A stretch of 5,844 bases of DNA from Campylobacterales bacterium (GCA_027080125.1 JALWSW010000120.1:1-5844), one strand, 5' to 3'; shown: positions 1-5,844, counted from the first letter of the stretch. A program made the numbers and translations. The notes: a model not told the origin generated them from the letters alone.

Positions 1-143
1 TTATAACAATAATAGGGTGTTATTACGGACTTGTAACAACAGGAGGTACTCAGGGTGTGGGACGTTCAACAACCTCGGCTGTGGTGCTTGCAAGCGTTAT
101 TGTTTTGGTTTCAGATTATTTTCTTACTGCGCTTATGTATTGA
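1..143 (+). CDS. mlaE: MlaE-family phospholipid ABC transporter permease, 3' end only
   Basis: Only the last 46 codons (from base 3) and the TGA stop at 141-143 lie in the window; the rest is upstream. The frame reads a glycine-rich loop (TTGGTQGVGRSTTSAVV) followed by a hydrophobic segment ending in VSDYFLTALMY. This is the conserved C-terminus of MlaE/YrbE permeases, which sit in the inner membrane, contact the MCE protein and are powered by MlaF. The assignment is supported by the gene order: an MlaF ATPase starts 1 bp after the stop and an MCE protein follows. The fragment is in frame and shows no damage. Nothing can be said about its start, promoter or first domains. Confidence 0.9.
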   Translation, partial: ITIIGCYYGLVTTGGTQGVGRSTTSAVVLASVIVLVSDYFLTALMY

Positions 144-144
144 A

Positions 145-897
145 ATGATAGAAATTGTAAATCTATACAAAAAAATTGAAAGAAAGATAATCCTGAACGG
201 ATTGAACCTACGTGTAAGAAAGGGGAAGATAACCATAATAACCGGACTTTCCGGAAGTGGCAAATCGGTTCTGCTCAAAACCATTGTAGGGCTTATAAAG
301 CCTGATAGCGGAAAGGTAATCATCGATGGCAAAACTATTTTTGACCTGAAAGGTTCGGAGCTGATAAAGGTCAGAAAAAAGATTGGATTTCTGTTCCAGG
401 GCGGTGCACTTTTTGATTCGCTTTCTGTATTTAATAATGTTGCTTTCCCGCTCAGAGAACACACAAATCTTTCTGAAAAACAGATAGAAACTAAGGTTTT
501 GAATGAGTTGAGGGAGGTAGGGCTTTCCGATTCGGCAAATAAGCTGCCCTCTGAGCTTTCAGGCGGAATGATCAAGCGAGCAGCACTTGCAAGAGCGCTC
601 ATTCTAAAACCGAGTTGTCTACTGTTGGACGAGCCTGCAACCGGATTGGATCCGGTAATGACAAAAATTATTTATGATATGATAGATAAGATCTCTCAAA
701 AAGGGATAACGGTGCTTATGATTAGTCATAATCTCCAAGAAGCTTCGAAAATAGCAGATTTTTTTGCGATGATTTGCAGAGGAAAAATTATTGAATATAA
801 TACACCAGAGAAGTTTTTTGAAAGCAAAAACCCGATTGTGCGGCAATTTGTGAGCGGTCAATCAGAAGGTCCTATAGGGCTTGATATGGGAGCATAG
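145..897 (+). CDS. mlaF: MlaF-family ABC transporter ATP-binding protein
   Basis: This is a 250-residue ATPase that drives the MlaE permease in lipid transport linked to the MCE protein. It sits on the cytoplasmic face of the inner membrane. Visible motifs are Walker A GLSGSGKS (34-41), Q-loop Q85 inside FLFQGGALFDSLSVFNNVAF (82-101), signature LSGGM (138-142), Walker B LLLDEP (159-164), D-loop TGLD (166-169) and H-loop H195. The GALFDSLSV stretch after the Q-loop is typical of the MlaF/Ttg2A subfamily, and all catalytic positions look intact. I chose ATG 145, one base after the mlaE stop, because it gives the normal family N-terminus (MIEIVNLYK). The frame stays open back to a GTG at 55, but that would overlap conserved mlaE codons. 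No clear Shine-Dalgarno precedes ATG 145, so translation is probably coupled to mlaE. The TAG stop directly abuts the mlaD start. Confidence 0.95.
   Translation: MIEIVNLYKKIERKIILNGLNLRVRKGKITIITGLSGSGKSVLLKTIVGLIKPDSGKVIIDGKTIFDLKGSELIKVRKKIGFLFQGGALFDSLSVFNNVAFPLREHTNLSEKQIETKVLNELREVGLSDSANKLPSELSGGMIKRAALARALILKPSCLLLDEPATGLDPVMTKIIYDMIDKISQKGITVLMISHNLQEASKIADFFAMICRGKIIEYNTPEKFFESKNPIVRQFVSGQSEGPIGLDMGA
888..892 (+). promoter_or_regulatory. Ribosome binding site of mlaD
   Basis: GGGAG lies 5 bases before the ATG at 898, within the last codons of mlaF. It supports ATG 898 as the mlaD start and gives mlaD its own initiation signal despite the zero-base gap to mlaF. Confidence 0.6.
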
Positions 898-2289
898 ATG
901 AACTCAAAGCGAAAGTTTGAAGCGGTTGTAGGATTATTTATTATAGTTTCATTTACGGCACTTTTTGCACTGACAGCAAAGTTCGGTGTTTTTTCATTCA
1001 GGCCGTCAAATGGCTATCGTATTTATGCTTTGATAAATTCAGCCGGCGGTTTGAAAAATAAAGGAAGGGTTGTTGTTGCCGGAATAACCGTAGGGAAGAT
1101 AATCAGTTTAAGCTTGAAGGGAAGAAAGGCAAAGATCGGTATGTTAATCGATAATGCAATCAAGATTCCATCCGATTCTTCTGTTACAATAAAGACATCA
1201 GGGGCGATAGGAGAAAGCTATCTTGAGATTATTCCCGGAAAAAGTAAGCGATTTCTTGTCCCAAACGGAACAATTACAAAACAGGTAGCGGTGGCTAATT
1301 TGCAAAATACCTTTGCTGCAATTAAAAAAGCTGCTGATAGCCTTAAAAACCTTGCAAATAATATCGACTATGAAAAAATCAACAAAGCAATTGAAAGTTT
1401 CCAAAAGCTTGCGGAGAATATAAATCGGATGGTTACCACCAACAGAGGCGATATCGATAAAGTAGTTGCAAACCTCAGCTCATTTAGCAACGAGCTTAAA
1501 ACCAAAACACCGCCTATACTTGCAAACTTTTCCGAGTTTTCAAAAAATCTGAAAGATATATCGGGAAATAATAAAAAGAATATACAACAAACAATAGAAA
1601 GCATAAAGAAAGCCTCAGATAAGTTTGCTCAGGCAAGCGAGCAGATAAACGATATGGTAAAGGGAATAAAATCGGGCAGGGGAACATTGGGTAAATTGGT
1701 GACTGATGACTCGGCATACAATAATCTAAGCGCAACGCTTAAGTCGGTTAAGAAAACGTTTACAAAATTTGACCAGCTAAGAGTTAATGTTGAAACTGAT
1801 GCAAGATTGCTTACAAGAAAAAGTGATTTCAAAGGATATGCAGGGGTAAAAATAAATACTTCTCCTGATAGATTTTACAGGATAGGGATAACCTCCATGC
1901 GCGATTATGAAAACAGCGCTACTCCGCCAAGACGAGGAAACAACAAAAACAGAATCACGGCGCAAATCGGAAAAAGATATGATAATTTTGTTATACGAGG
2001 AGGAATCACGGAATCTACATTTGGAGTTGGTATGGATTATTATCTGGGTAAAAATCTAAAGCTGACAACCGATTTGTATGATTTTGGCAAAAACAACGAC
2101 ATACGAGATTCGCATTATCATATGAATGCGGGCATTCTATATCGATTTTATCACTATTTCACCCTTGGCGGTGGTGTTGATGATTTACTTAACGCTAAGT
2201 CAAGATCTCCATATATAGGATTCGGTATAACATTCTCTGATGAAGACTTGAAATATCTGGCAGGGCAGGCACCTTTAAAATTTAAGTGA
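898..2289 (+). CDS. mlaD: MlaD-type MCE protein with long helical linker and C-terminal beta-barrel-like domain
   Basis: The protein has 463 residues, far longer than the roughly 180 of E. coli MlaD. In order: a short basic N-terminus and one membrane helix (about 8-27); one MCE domain (about 37-115, with AGGLKNKGRVVVAGITVGKI at 49-68); a polar helix-prone region (about 130-295) with PP at 205-206 and the motif GTLGKLVTDD (262-271); then about ten short amphipathic strands (295-446). The last strand, YIGFGITF (439-446), fits the outer-membrane beta-signal (polar-x-G-x-x-hydrophobic-x-hydrophobic), and a 17-residue tail follows. MCE domains form hexameric lipid-binding rings fed by MlaE/MlaF; that is family knowledge. 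I infer that this protein is anchored in the inner membrane, crosses the periplasm with its helices and reaches the outer membrane with its C-terminus. Such MCE-barrel fusions have been described in Veillonella. The N-terminal assignment is secure; the barrel is predicted from strand pattern only. Confidence 0.92.
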   Translation: MNSKRKFEAVVGLFIIVSFTALFALTAKFGVFSFRPSNGYRIYALINSAGGLKNKGRVVVAGITVGKIISLSLKGRKAKIGMLIDNAIKIPSDSSVTIKTSGAIGESYLEIIPGKSKRFLVPNGTITKQVAVANLQNTFAAIKKAADSLKNLANNIDYEKINKAIESFQKLAENINRMVTTNRGDIDKVVANLSSFSNELKTKTPPILANFSEFSKNLKDISGNNKKNIQQTIESIKKASDKFAQASEQINDMVKGIKSGRGTLGKLVTDDSAYNNLSATLKSVKKTFTKFDQLRVNVETDARLLTRKSDFKGYAGVKINTSPDRFYRIGITSMRDYENSATPPRRGNNKNRITAQIGKRYDNFVIRGGITESTFGVGMDYYLGKNLKLTTDLYDFGKNNDIRDSHYHMNAGILYRFYHYFTLGGGVDDLLNAKSRSPYIGFGITFSDEDLKYLAGQAPLKFK

Positions 2290-3587
2290 TTGCGTTATCC
2301 GATAGTGTGATCAAGTTATCATCAAGATTATTGGCGGTTTTTCTTTTTCTTATTGTATTTACCAATGCCTATGCCGATAAGACTGAAATCAATCTGAAAT
2401 ATGTTTTGTATACGCTTGATGAAAGTTCTGCTGATGTAAGCGGTTTCGACTCATTTATCGAACGCAATTATCAATATCAAACGCTTGAGATCCCGGAAAA
2501 TTTTATAAGGGATGTGAAAAAAAAATATAATTTTATATTGCATCACAAAAGCTTTTATAAAGAGCTTTTCTTTAGGGGTTCGAAATGGATCGATCTGATT
2601 AGGAAAAGGCTGAAAAAAAACCGTGTGCCTGACAGAATTGCTGAGCTTGCGCTTATTGAAAGTCATTTTCAACCCTACGCAACTTCCCGAAGCGGAGCGG
2701 TCGGTATGTGGCAGATGAAACGCAAAGCGGCAAGCCAGTCAGCCATAGCGGTGGATTTTTTTACCGATGAACGGCTAAACCCTTATCTTTCAACCAATGC
2801 TGCAATAAATTATCTGAAGCAATTACACAGATTGTTTGGCTCCTGGATTATTGCAATTGCCGCCTATAATGCCGGACCCGGAACCCTGAAACGGCTGTTG
2901 AAAAGAAATAATTTTTATGAAATTATTAAGAACAATCTGCTTCCCAGAGAAACACGTTTCTATATAGCAAAATTCTTTGCGCTTGAGATTGCAATTGATA
3001 AGGGTGTTTTGTCTTACACTCCATACAAAAAATACAAAATTGTAAGAATCAAAACTCATATTCCGTTCTATTTTTTATCCAGGCTTGCCGGTGTTTCGAC
3101 AAACTCTTTACTAAAACTCAACAGATTTATAAAACATAGAGCGCTTCCGCCAGGGCGTAGATTTGCTGATATTATCATTCCTGTTTCTCTTTATTCTGTT
3201 TTCAAAAAAAATTATAACGAGCTTATGAAACCGAATCCAAGAAAGACCTTGCTTTACAAAGTAAGAAGAGGCGACAGTTGGAAGAAAATCGCCGCGTTCT
3301 TTTGGCTTAGAAAATCTACGATAAAACGGTTGAGACGAAAATATAGACATCTGTCATCCGGAATGCTGATCAAAATTCCGTGGTATGTTACGCAAAAAAG
3401 AATCGCAATGCTATATAGAAAAAGTTTACCGATTCGATATGAAAGATATTATGTCAAACGAGGCGATTCATTGTTGAAGATAGCACATAAATTTGGCGTC
3501 ACAATTGCATCCATAAGAAAAATCAACAAGATTAAAGGAACTCTTATAAGAGAAAGACAGGTGATTATTATAGAAAAGCGCCTGTAA
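2286..3587 (+). CDS. MltD-like membrane-bound/periplasmic lytic transglycosylase with LysM domains
   Basis: This 433-residue enzyme is predicted to cleave the MurNAc-GlcNAc bond of peptidoglycan, leaving 1,6-anhydro ends. A signal peptide ends at about AYA-DK (28-32). It has no lipobox cysteine, so the product is probably soluble in the periplasm, unlike the lipoprotein MltD of E. coli. The SLT (GH23) domain spans about 95-210, with catalytic Glu125 in ALIESHF, then GAVGMWQM (137-144), DERLNP (161-166) and AYNAGPG (193-199). LysM domains for glycan binding follow at about 322-365 (YKVRRGDSWKKIA) and 388-430 (YYVKRGDSLLKIA); 251-300 looks like a degenerate third one. The protein is strongly basic. 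The GTG start at 2286 overlaps the mlaD stop by 4 bp. GTG 2307 is an alternative start that gives a shorter 23-residue signal peptide. Neither has a clear Shine-Dalgarno, so coupling to mlaD is likely. It belongs to the mla operon by position. Confidence 0.9.
   Translation: MIALSDSVIKLSSRLLAVFLFLIVFTNAYADKTEINLKYVLYTLDESSADVSGFDSFIERNYQYQTLEIPENFIRDVKKKYNFILHHKSFYKELFFRGSKWIDLIRKRLKKNRVPDRIAELALIESHFQPYATSRSGAVGMWQMKRKAASQSAIAVDFFTDERLNPYLSTNAAINYLKQLHRLFGSWIIAIAAYNAGPGTLKRLLKRNNFYEIIKNNLLPRETRFYIAKFFALEIAIDKGVLSYTPYKKYKIVRIKTHIPFYFLSRLAGVSTNSLLKLNRFIKHRALPPGRRFADIIIPVSLYSVFKKNYNELMKPNPRKTLLYKVRRGDSWKKIAAFFWLRKSTIKRLRRKYRHLSSGMLIKIPWYVTQKRIAMLYRKSLPIRYERYYVKRGDSLLKIAHKFGVTIASIRKINKIKGTLIRERQVIIIEKRL
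3557..3585 (-). terminator. Weak inverted repeat, possible terminator of the rfbB-rfbD transcript
   Basis: ACAGGTG (3557-3563) pairs with CGCCTGT (3579-3585) as a 7-bp stem including one G-T wobble, around a 15-base loop. On the - strand it lies just past the rfbD stop and is followed by the pyrimidine-rich CTTTCTCTT. On the + strand no T-run follows, so it does not look like a terminator for the transglycosylase gene. It lies inside the coding end of that gene. The long loop and poor T-tract make this a tentative call. Confidence 0.2.
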
Positions 3588-3599
3588 TCAAAAGTATAT

Positions 3600-4448
3600 T
3601 CAAATGAGATCGCTATTGTTGCAAAATGCGACTAATTCATCATCCCAATAAGATATCTCTCTGTTTAATTCCTTTTTTAACTTTTCGTTGCTCATAGCTG
3701 AGAACCCTGGTCTTTCAGCGGGAAGGTTAAACTGCTTGCGCGAAACCGGATAGATAAACTTATTTATATGAGCAGTTTTAAACAACAGCTTTGCCCATTC
3801 AAGACGTGAGGCATACCCGGAGTTTACCAGATGAAACAATCCGATAAGCCCTTTTTTTAATGACGAGACTGTGTATTCTGCAACGGTTCTTGTCGAGGTC
3901 GGCACCGAAAACTCATCATAGGCAATTCTCAGATATTCCTGAGTTTTTGCCCATTTAAGCAATTTGTATATAAAACTGTTTTTACCTTCTCCGTAAAGCC
4001 AGCTTACCCTGAATATCAGATAATCGGATAGATACTCTTCGATAAACTCCTCACCTGCCGCCTTTGATCTTGCGTATTCGTTTATAGGATTCGTGCTGTC
4101 TTTTTCTGTGTATAATCCTATTTTTTTTCCATCGAAAACATAATCGGTGCTGAAATGAACCAAAAAAGCGTTCTGTTTTTTGCAGGCGACGGCAAGATTT
4201 TTTGCTCCTATTGCATTGACCTTGAAAGCATTCGGATAATCTGTTTCCGCCTTATCAACAAAATTGTATGCGGCGCAATTGATAACAATGTCGGGCTTGA
4301 TGTTTTCAAAAAGCTCAAGAACATGAGCCGGATCCGAAATATCGCATTCCTGCCTTCCCGCACCCTTGAAACTGCTACCGTTTTTGCTCAATATTCTTGC
4401 AAACTCTTTGCCAAGCTGACCGTTTTTGCCTATTATTAAAAATTTCAT
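3600..4448 (-). CDS. rfbD: dTDP-4-dehydrorhamnose reductase (RmlD/RfbD)
   Basis: This 282-residue cytoplasmic enzyme catalyses the last step of dTDP-L-rhamnose synthesis, the NAD(P)H-dependent reduction of dTDP-4-dehydro-L-rhamnose. It belongs to the extended short-chain dehydrogenase family. The N-terminal Rossmann loop is GKNGQLG (7-13). The catalytic region shows STDYVFDG (100-107) and Y125-x-x-x-K129 (YARSK). Other family marks are NCAAYNFVDKAE (57-68), RVSWLYG (147-153) and the C-terminal RPGFSAMSNEKL (246-257). The length matches the family. The start is ATG 4448, which gives the family N-terminus MKFLIIGKNGQLG and overlaps the rfbB stop as ATGA; the frame is open further upstream, but that would run deep into rfbB. 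No Shine-Dalgarno is seen, so translation is probably coupled to rfbB. The gene ends 12 bp from the convergent transglycosylase gene. Confidence 0.93.
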   Translation of the reverse strand: MKFLIIGKNGQLGKEFARILSKNGSSFKGAGRQECDISDPAHVLELFENIKPDIVINCAAYNFVDKAETDYPNAFKVNAIGAKNLAVACKKQNAFLVHFSTDYVFDGKKIGLYTEKDSTNPINEYARSKAAGEEFIEEYLSDYLIFRVSWLYGEGKNSFIYKLLKWAKTQEYLRIAYDEFSVPTSTRTVAEYTVSSLKKGLIGLFHLVNSGYASRLEWAKLLFKTAHINKFIYPVSRKQFNLPAERPGFSAMSNEKLKKELNREISYWDDELVAFCNNSDLI

Positions 4449-5560
4449 TGTCGTTTTGAGTAGTTTTTGTCTATCCACTTCAGATATTCGCCGCTTTTTA
4501 TATTCTTTATCCAGCGTGGGTTTGCAAGATACCATTCTACGGTTTTTCTCATCCCTGCATCAAAATCAACCTCCGCTTTCCAACCGAGCTCATTTTCGAT
4601 TTTTGAAGGATCTATGCCGTAGCGTCTGTCATGACCGGGTCTGTCTTTTACAAAAGTTATCAAATCTTTGTATGAAGAAAATTTTGATTCTCTTGCCGGA
4701 TGCAACCGATCGAGAATTTTACATATCTTATTTACAACATCAAAATTTGTTTTCTCCTCTCTGCCACCTATATTGTATGTTTCGCCGGCTTTCCCGTTTG
4801 AAAGAATACTCCAGATTGCGCTGCAATGATCCTCTACATAGAGCCAGTCTCTTACGTTTTTTCCGTCACCGTATATCGGAATCGATTTGCCTTCAAGGGC
4901 ATTTATAATAACAAGCGGAATCAGCTTTTCAGGGAATTGATACGGACCATAGTTGTTAGAGCAGTTTGATATGCTTACCGGCAATCGGTATGTGTGATAA
5001 TATGCCCTGGCAAGATGATCTGAAGATGCTTTTGAGGCGGAATAGGGACTGTGAGGGTCATAAGCGGTTTTTTCGGTAAATAAGCCTTTCATGCCTAATG
5101 AACCGTAAACCTCATCTGTTGATATATGATGAAAGCGAAAAATAGAACGATTTTGAATGCTTATCTGAGCATTCCAATATTGTCTTGATATCTCAAGAAG
5201 ATTAAATGTTCCGACAATATTGGTTTGTATAAAAGCCTTTGGTCCTAGAATAGATCTGTCAACATGCGATTCTGCTGCAAAATGAACAACTTTGGTAATT
5301 TTATATTTTTTGAATATTTCCATAACCGCATCGTAATTACAGATATCGGTTTTTTCAAAGAAATATCTGTTTTTGTATTTTTCCGAGATATCCTGAAGAT
5401 TCGCAGGATTTGCCGCATATGTCAGTTTGTCGATATTTACTATCTTTCCTTTGTAATCGGTTCTCTCGAAAACATATCTGATAAAATTTGATCCTATAAA
5501 GCCGGCTCCGCCGGTAACAAGAATTGCATCCTTAATTGTGCTATCAGCATTTTTTTTCAT
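4445..5560 (-). CDS. rfbB: dTDP-glucose 4,6-dehydratase (RmlB/RfbB)
   Basis: This 371-residue cytoplasmic enzyme converts dTDP-D-glucose to dTDP-4-dehydro-6-deoxy-D-glucose with a bound NAD, the second step towards dTDP-L-rhamnose and a branch point for other dTDP-deoxysugars. Visible motifs are the Rossmann loop TGGAGFIG (16-23), NIDKLTYAAN (42-51), HFAAESHVDRS (93-103), STDEVYG (147-153, with the catalytic T148, D149 and E150), Y173-x-x-x-K177 (YSASK), NNYGPYQFPEKLIP (202-215), GDGKNVRDWLYVEDH (231-245) and DRPGHDRRYGID (306-317). The C-terminal IKSGEYLKW is also typical. It is slightly longer than the usual 340-360 residues, partly from a 10-residue N-terminal extension. ATG 5560 is supported by an upstream AAGGGAG. 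It is the first gene of a two-gene operon with rfbD, with a 4-bp overlap. Confidence 0.96.
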   Translation of the reverse strand: MKKNADSTIKDAILVTGGAGFIGSNFIRYVFERTDYKGKIVNIDKLTYAANPANLQDISEKYKNRYFFEKTDICNYDAVMEIFKKYKITKVVHFAAESHVDRSILGPKAFIQTNIVGTFNLLEISRQYWNAQISIQNRSIFRFHHISTDEVYGSLGMKGLFTEKTAYDPHSPYSASKASSDHLARAYYHTYRLPVSISNCSNNYGPYQFPEKLIPLVIINALEGKSIPIYGDGKNVRDWLYVEDHCSAIWSILSNGKAGETYNIGGREEKTNFDVVNKICKILDRLHPARESKFSSYKDLITFVKDRPGHDRRYGIDPSKIENELGWKAEVDFDAGMRKTVEWYLANPRWIKNIKSGEYLKWIDKNYSKRQ

Positions 5561-5565
5561 TTTTG

Positions 5566-5572
5566 CTCCCTT
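5566..5572 (-). promoter_or_regulatory. Ribosome binding site of rfbB
   Basis: On the - strand, AAGGGAG ends 5 bases before the ATG whose first base is 5560. This is a strong Shine-Dalgarno, and it fixes the rfbB start and gives it the 10-residue extension ahead of the Rossmann fold. Confidence 0.7.
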
Positions 5573-5606
5573 GCTTCATCTTAAAATTGTTATGCAAACC
5601 CTATCC

Positions 5607-5635
5607 ATTATAACAAAATAGTTCTTTTATTTAAC
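5607..5635 (-). promoter_or_regulatory. Likely sigma70-type promoter of rfbB-rfbD
   Basis: On the - strand a perfect TATAAT -10 box (5612-5607) is preceded, with 17-bp spacing, by GTTAAA (5635-5630), a poor -35 match. Transcription would start near 5600 and give a leader of about 40 bases carrying the rfbB ribosome binding site. The -10 box is convincing; the -35 is weak, and AT-rich DNA can produce TATAAT by chance. Confidence 0.5.
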
Positions 5636-5735
5636 CGATGTTGCATAATATTTAAAACTCTGAGCAAAAAGAGAATGACCCATCTGTTTTGTTGGAAATA
5701 GTTATCTAACCTTATTTGACAAACTTTTTGCCCGG

Positions 5736-5763
5736 TTGACAAAAAAATCCAATCAGTTAGACT
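5736..5763 (+). promoter_or_regulatory. Sigma70-type promoter ahead of the cobalamin riboswitch
   Basis: A perfect TTGACA (5736-5741) is followed after 16 bp by TAGACT (5758-5763, four of six consensus bases). The predicted start near 5770 falls at the very 5' edge of the riboswitch. A second TTGACA at 5716-5721 has no acceptable -10 box at 15-19 bp spacing. The promoter drives transcription rightward, divergent from rfbB. Confidence 0.5.
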
Positions 5764-5844
5764 TTAAGCGGTTGAGTTCAAGGGAACCGTGTGAGATTCA
5801 CGGACTGTCCCGCAGCTGTAACCCTGATTTTTCAGGAAAAAATG
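5764..5844 (+). ncRNA. Cobalamin (B12) riboswitch, 5' part, cut by the window edge
   Basis: The conserved core of the cobalamin aptamer is present in order. AAGGGAA is at 5780-5786. A hairpin follows, CCGTG (5787-5791) with CACGG (5799-5803) around loop TGAGATT. Then comes CTGTCCCGCAGCTGTAA (5805-5821), close to the consensus CTG-CCCGCAACTGTAA. A small hairpin CCTGA-TTTT-TCAGG (5823-5836) comes next, in the variable part. The B12 box and the expression platform lie beyond 5844. Such elements sense adenosyl- or methylcobalamin and usually switch off genes for B12 uptake, synthesis or B12-independent isoenzymes when B12 is plentiful. The controlled gene must lie to the right on the + strand and is not visible. 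The exact 5' limit is uncertain by several bases. Confidence 0.9.

Noticed and set aside
55..144. N-terminal extension of MlaF from GTG 55
   Set aside because: It lies on top of conserved mlaE codons and adds residues unlike any MlaF N-terminus; ATG 145 gives the normal family start.
2612..2620. A-rich slippery heptamer A-AAA-AAC in the transglycosylase gene, and the A9 run at 2517-2525
   Set aside because: The reading frame continues intact through both into conserved domains, no downstream stimulatory structure is evident, and A-runs are expected in lysine-rich AT-rich genes.
4449..4535. Longer RfbD starting inside rfbB
   Set aside because: The extra 29 residues are an out-of-frame reading of the conserved RfbB C-terminus; ATG 4448 gives the standard Rossmann start.
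4155..4908. Open frames on the + strand antisense to rfbD and rfbB
   Set aside because: They are shadows of the conserved - strand genes, lack recognisable domains and have no convincing ribosome binding site.
5561..5735. Small gene, tRNA or CRISPR-like repeat in the divergent intergenic region
   Set aside because: No open frame with a ribosome binding site, no cloverleaf pattern and no repeated units were seen; only the rfbB promoter elements stand out.
5823..5836. Hairpin CCTGA-TTTT-TCAGG as an intrinsic terminator
   Set aside because: The stem is short and followed by A residues, not T; it is better explained as a variable hairpin of the riboswitch.
5837..5844. ATG at 5842-5844 preceded by CAGGA, as the start of a new gene
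   Set aside because: It falls inside the cobalamin aptamer before the B12 box, where a coding start is not expected, and only one codon is visible.

Overview
This AT-rich window comes from a diderm (Gram-negative-type) bacterium. It encodes an MCE/Mla phospholipid-transport system, a periplasmic peptidoglycan lytic transglycosylase and dTDP-sugar (probably O-antigen or exopolysaccharide) enzymes. The species cannot be read from the sequence. The MlaD architecture resembles proteins I associate with deltaproteobacteria-like lineages and some diderm Firmicutes, but this is a weak inference.

Left block, + strand, 1-3587: a tightly packed operon. It holds the 3' end of mlaE (permease, cut by the window edge), mlaF (ATPase), mlaD (MCE protein) and an MltD-like lytic transglycosylase with C-terminal LysM domains. 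Junctions are 1 bp, 0 bp and a 4-bp overlap, so the genes are very probably co-transcribed and translationally coupled. MlaD is long. After its N-terminal anchor and single MCE domain it has about 165 residues of helix-prone sequence and then about ten amphipathic beta-strands ending in a match to the outer-membrane beta-signal. This suggests one polypeptide linking the inner and outer membranes. In line with that, no mlaC or mlaB follows mlaD; the next gene is the wall-cutting enzyme.

Middle block, - strand, 3600-5560: rfbB (dTDP-glucose 4,6-dehydratase) followed by rfbD (dTDP-4-dehydrorhamnose reductase), overlapping by 4 bp (ATGA). They converge on the transglycosylase gene with only 12 bp between stop codons. 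They supply steps 2 and 4 of dTDP-L-rhamnose synthesis; rfbA and rfbC are not in the window.

Right end, 5561-5844: a divergent intergenic region with no gene. It holds a likely rfbB promoter and ribosome binding site on the - strand and, on the + strand, a TTGACA promoter followed by the 5' part of a cobalamin riboswitch. The window ends before the B12 box, so the regulated gene is not visible.

The strongest candidate for something unusual is the MCE-helix-barrel MlaD co-encoded with a LysM lytic transglycosylase. The individual families are known; I see no wholly unknown system.
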